A stretch of DNA of 64,000 bases, from contig NZ_AMXN01000006.1 of the NCBI RefSeq assembly GCF_000332645.1, positions 62,001-126,000 of the forward strand. Reading direction: 5' to 3'. The notes under the pieces are model-generated. The model searched no databases. It saw nothing but the letters and a program-made list of their open reading frames with translations, and was not told the origin of the DNA. The translations under genes and the position numbers were made by a program. Below, piece by piece: positions 45,778-53,589 of this stretch. Position 1 is the first letter of the stretch; each line of letters opens with the position of its first letter. Origin of the DNA: Bacillus inaquosorum KCTC 13429 (GTDB taxonomy: Bacteria > Bacillota > Bacilli > Bacillales > Bacillaceae).

Positions 45778-47016
45778 ATGAAGCTGGCAAAAAAAATCAT
45801 TATTGCATTGGTTCTTGGCGCGGTGACTGGATTGGTCCTCAACCTTACATCACCTGAATTATTTGAAAATTTGAATAAGTTTGTATTTGGTCCGCTTGGC
45901 ACCATCTTTTTAAACCTCATTAAAATGCTTGTTGTGCCGATTGTCTTTTTCTCACTGACACTGGGAGTAGCCGGGCTGGGTGATCCAAAGAAGCTTGGCA
46001 GAATCGGCGTGAAGGCGATTTCTTATTTTCTCATCACGACAGCAGTGGCAATCACGATCGGGCTTATTCTTGCTCTTGTGATTAGACCTGGTGAGTTTGG
46101 GACTTATGATGTTTCATCTGCCAAGTTTAATGCTGAGGCAGCCCCAAGTATTGCCGACACTCTTCTGAACATTATTCCTGCGAATCCGGTTCAAGCGATG
46201 ACAGAAGGAAATATGCTGCAAATCATCGTATTTTCTATTTTTGTAGGGCTCGGAATCACGATGCTCGGCAAAAAAGCGGATATGCTTCTGAAAGTCGTTG
46301 AACAGGGAAATGAATTGATGATGTATCTCGTCAACCTAGTCATGAAGTTTGCGCCATACGGAACGTTCGGTCTGATTGCGACTGCTATCGGCAGCCAGGG
46401 CTTCAGCGCGATTAAGGCGATGGGACTTTATATGATTGTTGTTACGCTGTCCCTGATCATTCATGCAGTCGTGACGTACGGTTCAACGGTTGCTCTTTTG
46501 GCAAAACGAAATCCGTTTACGTTCTTTAAAGATTTCTCAGAGGTTATGGTCGTCGCGTTCAGTACCTCCAGCAGCAATGCGACCCTGCCGGTATCAATGG
46601 ATGTGGCGCAGAAAAAATTAAAAGTGCCTGAGCCGATCAGCAGCTTCGTCCAGCCGCTCGGCGCGACAATTAATATGGACGGAACAGCCATCATGCAAGG
46701 GGTAGCCACCGTCTTCATTGCGCAGGTGTTCGGGCATGATCTGACATTTACGCAGCTGCTGATGGTGATACTGACGGCTGTGCTAGCAAGTATCGGCACC
46801 GCGGGTGTACCGGGTGTAGGCTTGATTATGCTCGCCATGGTGCTTCAATCTGTCGGACTCCCTGTCGAGGGAATCGGGTTAATTCTCGGAATTGACCGCC
46901 TGCTTGATATGCTCCGCACAGTGGTGAATACAACTGGAGACGCGGCCTGCGCCGTCATCATTACAGAAACCGAAAAGAACAAACAGCCTGAGCAAACCCC
47001 GACTCTATCGGTTTAA
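45778..47016 (+). CDS. Dicarboxylate/amino acid:cation symporter (DAACS family), additional paralog
   Basis: A 412-residue sodium- or proton-coupled symporter. It has FLNLIKMLVVPIVFFSLTLGVAGLG (helix 3 region), the HP1 serine motif FSTSSSNATLP, helix 7 LGATINMDGTAIMQG with the NMDGT cation-binding motif, HP2 IGTAGVPGVG, and helix 8 GIDRLLDMLRTVVNTTGDA. The Arg and Asp of helix 8 suggest an acidic substrate such as glutamate, aspartate or a C4-dicarboxylate. It is clearly different from DctP 2 kb upstream. ATG 45778 lies 7 bases from GGGAGG. I do not recall this gene between ydbI and ydbJ in B. subtilis 168. Confidence 0.9.
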   Translation: MKLAKKIIIALVLGAVTGLVLNLTSPELFENLNKFVFGPLGTIFLNLIKMLVVPIVFFSLTLGVAGLGDPKKLGRIGVKAISYFLITTAVAITIGLILALVIRPGEFGTYDVSSAKFNAEAAPSIADTLLNIIPANPVQAMTEGNMLQIIVFSIFVGLGITMLGKKADMLLKVVEQGNELMMYLVNLVMKFAPYGTFGLIATAIGSQGFSAIKAMGLYMIVVTLSLIIHAVVTYGSTVALLAKRNPFTFFKDFSEVMVVAFSTSSSNATLPVSMDVAQKKLKVPEPISSFVQPLGATINMDGTAIMQGVATVFIAQVFGHDLTFTQLLMVILTAVLASIGTAGVPGVGLIMLAMVLQSVGLPVEGIGLILGIDRLLDMLRTVVNTTGDAACAVIITETEKNKQPEQTPTLSV

Positions 47017-47049
47017 CCAAACATTTGGAAGCAACAAATGCTATAATAC

Positions 47050-47084
47050 AAACAGTGCCTAATTTTAGGCACTGTTTATTTTTT
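47050..47084 (+). terminator. Terminator hairpin between the symporter and ydbJ
   Basis: AAACAGTGCCTA pairs with TAGGCACTGTTT around ATTT and continues into T-rich sequence. A -10-like TATAAT (47042-47047) lies just upstream, so the hairpin might also act as a leader terminator for ydbJ. Confidence 0.88.
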
Positions 47085-47106
47085 GTTGAAAAAGGAGGAA
47101 GGCTTT

Positions 47107-48033
47107 ATGGCTGAGCCGATTTTACATATTGAAGGCCTCGATAAAAAGATTGGGTCTAAACAGATACTAAAACAAATCAGCATGGACGTCATGGAGGGAG
47201 AAATCATCGGCCTGCTCGGTCCGAATGGTTCCGGAAAAACAACACTCATCCGTATCATCGTCGGACTGTTAAAACAAAACAGCGGAAGCGTGACAATCAG
47301 CGGATTCCAGCATGATACAGAGTTTGAAAAAGCAATGGAAGCTGTTGGAGCGATCGTCGAAAATCCCGAGTTCTATCCGTACCTGACAGGCTGGGAAAAC
47401 CTCAAGCACTTTGCGAATATGCACAAAAAAATAGACGAAGAACGGCTTGATGAAGTGGTGGAACGTGTCGGGCTGACGTCAGCGATTCATGATAAGGTGA
47501 AAACCTATTCTCTCGGCATGCGCCAGCGTCTTGGCATTGCACAGGCGATTCTTCACCGGCCGAAGCTTCTTATTTTAGATGAACCGACAAACGGTCTCGA
47601 TCCTGCGGGTATGAAGGATTTTCGCGATCATATTAAGGAGCTCGCAGAAAAGGAAGGAACGGCAGTCCTGTTCGCCACTCATTTATTGCGAGAAGTTGAA
47701 GATCTGTGCGACCGTGTCATCATTATTCAAAAAGGTGAGATCAAAGCGGAAGTCAGCCTACATGGAACAAATCAAAAAACAGAAAAAGCGATCATTGAAG
47801 TGCAGCCGGAAGAAAAAGCCCTCAATTGGCTGACAGGCAATCAATATCAAGCTGAGCGGCAAGGCGGGGCGATAGTTGTTGAGGTAGCAAAAGAAAACAT
47901 TCCGGAGCTGAACCGCTCACTTGTCGGACAAGACCTGAATGTATTTTCCATTACGCCTTACACGCAATCACTGGAAGACGAATTCATAAAAGCGACAACT
48001 GCTCATCAAGAGGAGGGAGAAGAGCTTGTCTAA
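47107..48033 (+). CDS. ydbJ: ABC transporter ATP-binding protein YdbJ
   Basis: A 308-residue ATPase. Walker A is GPNGSGKTT, the signature is YSLGMRQRLG, Walker B is LLILDEPTNGLDP, and the switch His is in FATHLL. A C-terminal extension of about 90 residues is typical of bacitracin/multidrug-type (BcrA-like) exporters. ATG 47107 follows AAAGGAGGAAGG. It overlaps ydbK, its permease partner, by 8 bp. The transported substrate is not known. Confidence 0.94.
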   Translation: MAEPILHIEGLDKKIGSKQILKQISMDVMEGEIIGLLGPNGSGKTTLIRIIVGLLKQNSGSVTISGFQHDTEFEKAMEAVGAIVENPEFYPYLTGWENLKHFANMHKKIDEERLDEVVERVGLTSAIHDKVKTYSLGMRQRLGIAQAILHRPKLLILDEPTNGLDPAGMKDFRDHIKELAEKEGTAVLFATHLLREVEDLCDRVIIIQKGEIKAEVSLHGTNQKTEKAIIEVQPEEKALNWLTGNQYQAERQGGAIVVEVAKENIPELNRSLVGQDLNVFSITPYTQSLEDEFIKATTAHQEEGEELV

Positions 48034-48793
48034 ATTAATTTGGAATGAACATATGAAACTTTTTAATCGGAAGGTCACATTGGTTTCTCTTATCCTGATG
48101 GCGGTCTTTCAATTTTTCATGGCTTTGATCATTAAACGGATTGTCATCAGTGCCGGAACAGATGAAAACTTCATCGGCTATTTATCGTATACACCGAGCC
48201 TGAACATCCTGCTGCAGGCTTTAACGATCGTGATTGCAGCGACAATTGTTTCGATGGAATTTGATAAAAAGACGATCAAATTTCTGCTCATTCGCCCGGT
48301 TAAACGCCAAAAGATTTTTTGGTCAAAATTAATCACAGTCGTGATGGTCAGCTTTTATTTGTATCTGGCATACTACATTTTGGCATTATTATTCGGTCTC
48401 GTCTTTTTTGGCACATCGGTAACCGCGGAATCAAAGACATTGCTGATCAACACCCTGGAGCTGATCGGGTCAAATTGGCTTGAAGCCGTAATGATGGGAT
48501 TATTCGGGCTGCTTTGTTCTTCGCTGTTCCGGAACAGTGCGGTAGCAGTCGTCGTTTCATTTGTCGTTTTATATGGAGCGAGTACACTTGTTCAGCTCAT
48601 GAAGCTATTTGAAAACAAATGGGGCAGCTTTTTGCTTTTCGCGAACACTGACTTTACCCAATACAGCAGCGGGGAGACAGCGTTGTTTTCAGGCATGACG
48701 CCATTGTTTTCAGCGGGGATTATCATCATACATGCCATATTCTTCATCGCCGTTGGCTGGTGGTGCTTCTGTAAACGGGATGTCCGGGTGTAA
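48026..48793 (+). CDS. ydbK: ABC transporter permease YdbK
   Basis: A 255-residue membrane protein with six hydrophobic helices in the ABC-2 pattern: the first at about residue 20-40, then IVSMEFDKKTIKFLLIRPVKRQKIFWSKLI between helices 2 and 3 (the coupling region), and four more to the C-terminus. The start is TTG 48026 with GAGGGAG upstream, inside ydbJ. YdbJK is an exporter of unknown cargo. Confidence 0.92.
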   Translation: MSKLIWNEHMKLFNRKVTLVSLILMAVFQFFMALIIKRIVISAGTDENFIGYLSYTPSLNILLQALTIVIAATIVSMEFDKKTIKFLLIRPVKRQKIFWSKLITVVMVSFYLYLAYYILALLFGLVFFGTSVTAESKTLLINTLELIGSNWLEAVMMGLFGLLCSSLFRNSAVAVVVSFVVLYGASTLVQLMKLFENKWGSFLLFANTDFTQYSSGETALFSGMTPLFSAGIIIIHAIFFIAVGWWCFCKRDVRV

Positions 48794-48887
48794 AGGCAAG
48801 GAATGACATTTTTGTGAAAAAGCTCACGTGAATCAATATCATTTGATATTTTGGTTTATACTAAAGGTACTGACGGAGGTGTCTCGA

Positions 48888-49223
48888 TTGAGGAACTTTA
48901 TTACCGCTTTACCGATAGTATTACTGCTTGGATTCTCATTTGTGTCATTCATGTTTCAGTTTGAACATCTTGTTTATTTCAGACTCGCGCTTGGGTTGTT
49001 CTCTCTCGCAGGGCTGTACATGATATATAAAATAAAGACGGGCATCCGTTATTTTATCATCTATCTGTATGCCAGCTGGATTGTGCTTGCTGCAGTAACC
49101 GCTTTTGAAGAGCCGATTTTCTCGAGCTTTTTCTTTGGCGGCTTGGTGATGACAATGGGTTACCTGACATATATGCTGATTTATCTCGGCATGAAACAAG
49201 ACCGGGATGCAAATCCTGTGTAA
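48888..49223 (+). CDS. ydbL: Small four-helix membrane protein YdbL
   Basis: A 111-residue integral membrane protein with four hydrophobic helices and short loops. The start is TTG 48888, 7 bases from GGAGGT; an in-frame ATG 60 bp upstream has no binding site and overlaps the likely promoter. Length agrees with B. subtilis YdbL. No functional family is recognised. A clear terminator follows. Confidence 0.82.
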   Translation: MRNFITALPIVLLLGFSFVSFMFQFEHLVYFRLALGLFSLAGLYMIYKIKTGIRYFIIYLYASWIVLAAVTAFEEPIFSSFFFGGLVMTMGYLTYMLIYLGMKQDRDANPV

Positions 49224-49224
49224 T

Positions 49225-49259
49225 CGCGCTGTTCCCTGGGGGAACGGCGTGTTTTTTTT
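49225..49259 (+). terminator. Intrinsic terminator after ydbL
   Basis: CGCTGTTCCC pairs with GGGAACGGCG around TGG, followed by TGTTTTTTT. Confidence 0.9.
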
Positions 49260-49354
49260 ATACCGGACAAAAAGGTTAACAGTTGCGGAATGGCGGCAGG
49301 AAATCTATAATACATATTAAATTTATCGGAATTAAAACCTTGGGGGGCTGCCGG

Positions 49355-50500
49355 ATGTCATTATTTATACAAAACGATCAACAACGGCAATGGATGGAGA
49401 AAATCGGACGGCTTGCGGATGAATTTCAGCAAACAGCCGCTGAAGATGACGAACTGGGACGTTTTCCTTTAGAAAAAATACAAAAACTGCGTGATGCCGG
49501 GTATACGGCGTTAACATTGCCAGCATCCCATGGAGGAGGGGGCATTTCTGTTTACGACATGCTCCTGTTTCAAGAACGGCTTGCACGGGGAGACGCTCCT
49601 GCAGCGCTCAGCATCGGCTGGCATTTGAGCGTAATCGGGGAGCTCGGAGAAGGCAACAGCTGGGATAAAGACGTGTTTGCATTTGTTGCAAAGGAAGTCC
49701 AAAACGGAGCCGTCATCAACAGGGCGGCGACAGAAGCGCAAACCGGAAGCCCGACAAGAGGAGGGCGTCCCGGTACAAACGCCGTCAAAAAGGATGGTAA
49801 ATGGGCAGTAAACGGTAGAAAAACCTTTACGACGATGTCACAGGCACTGGATTATTTTTTAGTGACAGCATGGATTGAAGAAAAACAAACAACAGGCGTG
49901 TTTCTCATTCATAAAGATGATCCCGGTTTGTCGATTAAAGAAACGTGGGATATGATGGCGATGCGGGCGACTGGAAGCCATGACCTTGTACTGAATGAGG
50001 TAATGCTTGATGAGGAGAAACTGGTGGAATTGCTTCAAGGACCTCGGGGAGCTAAGCCGAATGGCTGGCTGCTTCATATTCCGGCGATTTATCTTGGCGT
50101 TGCTCAAGCAGCACGAGACTATGCGGTGCAATTTGCATCTGAGTATTCTCCAAACAGTTTGAAGGGACCGATCAAGGATGTCCCAGCCGTACAGCAAAGA
50201 ACAGGCGAAATGGAGCTTGAACTGCTCAATGCCAGACATTTTCTTTTCCATATCGCTCAATTGTATGACAATCCGGAGCGCCGCCCTCACTTGAAAAGCG
50301 AGCTTGGTGCGGCGAAACATATCGTCACAAATGCTGCGCTGTCTGTTGTCGATAAAGCGATGAGAATTGTCGGGGCCAAAAGTCTTGAACGAACCAACCC
50401 GCTTCAGCGCTATTATCGTGATGTGCGCGCCGGTCTCCATAACCCGCCGATGGATGATGCAGTGATCCAAAAGCTGGCCGCAGAAGCGTTTGAGTCATGA
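49355..50500 (+). CDS. ydbM: Acyl-CoA dehydrogenase YdbM
   Basis: A 381-residue flavoprotein of the acyl-CoA dehydrogenase fold. An N-terminal helical domain comes first, then the middle barrel with ATEAQTGSPTRGGRPG and GRKTFTTMSQALDYFLVTA, and a C-terminal helical domain with VDKAMRIVGAKSLERTNPLQRYYRDVRAGLHNPP. The typical catalytic Glu is not obvious at the usual place, as in the DszC/flavin monooxygenase branch, so substrate and exact reaction remain open. ATG 49355 follows GGGGGG; the frame is open further upstream. Confidence 0.88.
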   Translation: MSLFIQNDQQRQWMEKIGRLADEFQQTAAEDDELGRFPLEKIQKLRDAGYTALTLPASHGGGGISVYDMLLFQERLARGDAPAALSIGWHLSVIGELGEGNSWDKDVFAFVAKEVQNGAVINRAATEAQTGSPTRGGRPGTNAVKKDGKWAVNGRKTFTTMSQALDYFLVTAWIEEKQTTGVFLIHKDDPGLSIKETWDMMAMRATGSHDLVLNEVMLDEEKLVELLQGPRGAKPNGWLLHIPAIYLGVAQAARDYAVQFASEYSPNSLKGPIKDVPAVQQRTGEMELELLNARHFLFHIAQLYDNPERRPHLKSELGAAKHIVTNAALSVVDKAMRIVGAKSLERTNPLQRYYRDVRAGLHNPPMDDAVIQKLAAEAFES

Positions 50501-50501
50501 A

Positions 50502-50526
50502 AAAAAGAGCCTTTCGGCTCTTTTTA
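50502..50526. terminator. Bidirectional terminator between ydbM and fbpB
   Basis: AAAAAGAGCC pairs with GGCTCTTTTT around TTTC. It overlaps the fbpB stop codon. Confidence 0.88.
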
Positions 50527-50670
50527 TGTATTGTTTTGCTCTTGGAGATTTTTTTGATGCTTGCGGTCGATCCTGTCATAAATGACGTTCATCAGCTTTG
50601 GATTGCCCATAATCGCCTCTTTGTTTTCCTGGATCAGCTGCTGGTAGGTTTTTACTTTACGCTTCGGCAT
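50524..50670 (-). CDS. fbpB: FbpB, Fur-regulated small basic protein
   Basis: A 48-residue protein, MPKRKVKTYQQLIQENKEAI and so on, ending KHQKNLQEQNNT. It belongs to the Fur-regulated FbpB family. It is strongly basic at the N-terminus. Published work describes FbpA, FbpB and FbpC as partners of the small RNA FsrA in iron-sparing repression, perhaps as RNA chaperones. Start ATG 50670 follows AGGAGGGCG. The first 14 bp overlap the end of fbpA, so the two are translationally coupled. Confidence 0.85.
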   Translation of the reverse strand: MPKRKVKTYQQLIQENKEAIMGNPKLMNVIYDRIDRKHQKNLQEQNNT

Positions 50671-50821
50671 GCTCCGGCGCCCTCCTGACATGTTTGTATT
50701 CACTTTCTAACTCCGTCAGCGACAATTCATACAAATGACGCTTTGACTTTTTGTATATACCATTCTGTATTAACAGATGAATGAGCTGTTTTTTTCTGGT
50801 TTCTGCAGACTGAGGTGTCAT
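50657..50821 (-). CDS. fbpA: FbpA, Fur-regulated small basic protein
   Basis: A 54-residue protein with the FbpA family pattern RKKQLIHLLIQNGIYKKSKRHLYELSLTELESEYKHV. I start at ATG 50821, since GGAGG (on the minus strand, about 11 bases upstream) is the only binding site. A TTG at 50839 would put that site inside the gene. It is the first gene of the fbpAB operon under a perfect Fur box. It is thought to act in the iron-sparing response, possibly with FsrA RNA. Confidence 0.87.
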   Translation of the reverse strand: MTPQSAETRKKQLIHLLIQNGIYKKSKRHLYELSLTELESEYKHVRRAPEHAEA

Positions 50822-50850
50822 TATGTCACCAACCTCCAATCAAACGATAT

Positions 50851-50865
50851 TGATAATCATTATCA
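50851..50865 (-). promoter_or_regulatory. Fur box of fbpAB
   Basis: TGATAATCATTATCA is an exact match to the 7-1-7 Fur consensus TGATAATnATTATCA. It lies about 30 bp before the fbpA start. Confidence 0.95.
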
Positions 50866-51070
50866 ATTAACTTCAGTATACAATGTCCGCAATAGCCTGT
50901 AAAGGTGAAAACAGTCCTATTCTTTCCCAAATATGCAAACATTCAAAAGATCGACAAAAAGTTTCCCGGGGAATAATTTGCTGTCGAAATGTCCCTCTTC
51001 ATTGAATGCTGCCGCTGCTATTTTTCATGTTTTGAACCATACTATGTAATAGAATGGAGGCTGGTATTCA

Positions 51071-51943
51071 ATGGAGCGGACAGAAAATCTGAAAAAGGGA
51101 GAAAAAGGGGCGCTCCTCAATATTTTTGCTTATGTCATCCTTGCTGTTGTGAAGCTTGTCATTGGGATCCTCTATCATTCCGAAGCGCTGAGAGCAGACG
51201 GATTAAATAATGGAACAGATATTGTTGCGTCAGTGGCGGTGCTGATTGGATTGCGTATTTCCCAAAGACCGGCTGACAGCGATCATCCATATGGCCATTA
51301 TCGGGCTGAAACAATTTCGTCTCTTGTTGCGTCTTTTATTATGATGGTTGTCGGCATTGAAGTGTTAATCGGCGGAGGAAAAGCGATTGCGGGCGGAACT
51401 ACGGAAACGCCAAGTCTTATAGCGGCATGGACGGCGTTAGGCAGTGCCTTGTTTATGTATGGCATCTACTTATATAACAAAAGGCTGGCGGCATCGATTA
51501 AAAGCTCTGCCCTGATGGCAGCGGCAAAGGACAGCAGATCAGACGCTTTTGTAAGTGCCGGAGCGTTTATCGGTGTGATGTCATCCCAGCTTCAGCTGCC
51601 GTGGATCGATCCGGTAACAGCTTTTATCATCGGCATCATCATTTGCAAAACGGCATGGGACATCTTTAAAGATGCTTCACATTCTTTAACAGACGGCTTT
51701 CACTTAAAAGATCTTGAGCCTTACAAACAGACCGTCGGCAGGATTGAAAGTGTACATCGTCTAAAGGATGTGAAAGCCCGGTATTTAGGCAGCACAGTTC
51801 ATATTGAGATGGTTATTACGGTTGATCCAAAGCTTACAGTAGAAGAAGGCCATGGAGTGGCGGATGAAGTAGAGGATAAAATAAAACATGAACACGATGT
51901 CACTCATGTTCATGTTCATGTAGAGCCCGACGACATAAAATAA
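51071..51943 (+). CDS. ydbO: Cation diffusion facilitator YdbO
   Basis: A 290-residue CDF transporter. Six helices (about residues 15-205) are followed by a cytosolic domain (about 210-290). Metal-binding residues occur in helix 2 (RADGLNNGTDIVAS), in the loop DHPYGHYRAE and in helix 5 (KDSRSDAF). The C-terminal HEHDVTHVHVHVEPDD is His-rich. It should export Zn2+, Fe2+ or Mn2+ in exchange for protons. ATG 51071 follows ATGGAGG. Its neighbour fbpAB is iron-controlled, but I see no Fur box of its own. Confidence 0.93.
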   Translation: MERTENLKKGEKGALLNIFAYVILAVVKLVIGILYHSEALRADGLNNGTDIVASVAVLIGLRISQRPADSDHPYGHYRAETISSLVASFIMMVVGIEVLIGGGKAIAGGTTETPSLIAAWTALGSALFMYGIYLYNKRLAASIKSSALMAAAKDSRSDAFVSAGAFIGVMSSQLQLPWIDPVTAFIIGIIICKTAWDIFKDASHSLTDGFHLKDLEPYKQTVGRIESVHRLKDVKARYLGSTVHIEMVITVDPKLTVEEGHGVADEVEDKIKHEHDVTHVHVHVEPDDIK

Positions 51944-51957
51944 GGCTGTTAAACGAA

Positions 51958-52278
51958 TTAGCTTATATGTTCAGATAAAAATTCAGTCACTTCTTCAGGC
52001 GTTTTGGCATTGGCGCTGTGAAGATGAGCTGTTTTTTCACCGTTTTTGAAGATAAGCAAGCTAGGAATACCCATTACTTGGTATTTTTCAGCCAATTCAG
52101 GAAGCTCGTCCTTATTCAGCTCATACCAATCGTTTTGATTGTACTCTTCCAAAATATCGCCGATGAACATATTCATGCGTGTGCAGTCTGGGCACCAATC
52201 AGCATAAAACTTTACGATAATTTCTTTATCGGATTGAATCAGTTCATTAAATTGTTCGTTTGTCGTGATTTTTTTCAT
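51958..52278 (-). CDS. ydbP: Thioredoxin-like protein YdbP
   Basis: A 106-residue thioredoxin fold. The active site is Cys29-Pro-Asp-Cys32 (ADWCPDCTRM) and the cis-Pro is in VMGIPSLLIF. A CPDC pair differs from the usual CGPC and suggests a distinct redox potential. It is cytosolic, without a signal peptide. Start ATG 52278 follows AAGGAGATG. It is convergent with ydbO with 14 bp between and no obvious terminator. Confidence 0.9.
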   Translation of the reverse strand: MKKITTNEQFNELIQSDKEIIVKFYADWCPDCTRMNMFIGDILEEYNQNDWYELNKDELPELAEKYQVMGIPSLLIFKNGEKTAHLHSANAKTPEEVTEFLSEHIS

Positions 52279-52432
52279 ATGTCACATCTCCTTTTCAATG
52301 CCATTTTAATATAAAATAAAAAGGAATTACATACAAATGCATTCAGCATCAGCATGCCCAAAAATAATTAGATCATTTTCTCGTGAAAGTGATAAGATAG
52401 TAAAGATGAATTTGTAGTGGGGGGAGTATCCA

Positions 52433-53518
52433 TTGAAAACAAGTCTAGGATTAGTGTACGGAGGAAAGTCAGCAGAACATAATGTATCACTGCAGACAGC
52501 TCTGGCTGTAATCAAAGCGCTAAATACTGAGAAGTTTGATATACATCCGATTTATATAACTGAAAAAGGCGAATGGGTAAGAGGCGCCCGTTTATCTGAG
52601 CCTGTTTCAAACGTGAAAATGCTTCAATTTGAGCAAGGAGGCAGTGCTTTTTCTCCAGCTGCCCTGAACCAGGAAATGTTTCCGCAGGAAGCGCCAGAGC
52701 AAAATGAAGCCATCGACGTCGTATTCCCGCTCCTCCACGGACCGAACGGAGAAGACGGTACGATCCAAGGAATGCTCGAACTGTTGAATATTCCTTATGT
52801 CGGCAACGGTGTGCTTGCTTCCTCAGCAGGCATGGATAAAGTCGTTATGAAACATTTATTCGCGCAGGCAGGACTTGCTCAGGCTAAATACGCAGCTTTC
52901 CTTAAGAAAGATTGGACTCGTTCTCCGGAAGAAAGCTGTAAGCAGGTAGAAGAGGAATTAGGCTACCCTTGCTTCGTAAAACCGGCAAATCTTGGATCAA
53001 GTGTCGGAATCAGCAAATGCCGAAACCGTGAAGAACTGCAAAAAGCGTTTGAGCTTGCATTCCAATATGACCGCAAAGTCGTCGTTGAAGAAGGAATTAA
53101 CGGCCGAGAAATCGAAATCGGCGTTCTTGGAAATGACGATCCTAAATGCTCTGTTGTGGGAGAGATCGCACCAAAGACAGATTTCTACGATTACAAAGCG
53201 AAATATGAAGATGGAGACACTGATCTGATGATCCCGGCGAATGTGTCCGATGAGGAATACACAAAAATCAGTGATATGGCGATCAAAGCGTTTAAAGCGA
53301 TCGACGGTTCAGGACTTGTCAGAGCGGACTTTTTCCTGACAGCTGACGGCGAAGTTCTGATCAATGAAGTCAACACAATGCCTGGCTTTACACCTTTCAG
53401 CATGTTCCCGCTGCTCTGGAAAGAGGCCGGAGTGGAATACGCTGATCTGATTGAACAGCTTGTAGAGCTTGCAAAAGAACGCCACGCTGAGAAACAATTA
53501 ATTAAGCATACATTCTAA
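52433..53518 (+). CDS. ddl: D-alanine--D-alanine ligase
   Basis: A 361-residue ATP-grasp enzyme. N-terminal [18 protein letters not shown] and [15 protein letters not shown] are followed by central [16 protein letters not shown] and C-terminal [30 protein letters not shown]. It makes the D-Ala-D-Ala dipeptide that MurF adds to the precursor; murF is next. Start is TTG 52433 with GGGGGGAG upstream. alr, which supplies D-alanine, lies 8 kb downstream. Confidence 0.96.
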   Translation: MKTSLGLVYGGKSAEHNVSLQTALAVIKALNTEKFDIHPIYITEKGEWVRGARLSEPVSNVKMLQFEQGGSAFSPAALNQEMFPQEAPEQNEAIDVVFPLLHGPNGEDGTIQGMLELLNIPYVGNGVLASSAGMDKVVMKHLFAQAGLAQAKYAAFLKKDWTRSPEESCKQVEEELGYPCFVKPANLGSSVGISKCRNREELQKAFELAFQYDRKVVVEEGINGREIEIGVLGNDDPKCSVVGEIAPKTDFYDYKAKYEDGDTDLMIPANVSDEEYTKISDMAIKAFKAIDGSGLVRADFFLTADGEVLINEVNTMPGFTPFSMFPLLWKEAGVEYADLIEQLVELAKERHAEKQLIKHTF

Positions 53519-53589
53519 TGAAGATGGACACTGCCGGTAAGAGGGCAGTGTCTTTTCCCGTATATACAAAAGAAAGAGAGGGACCTCAC

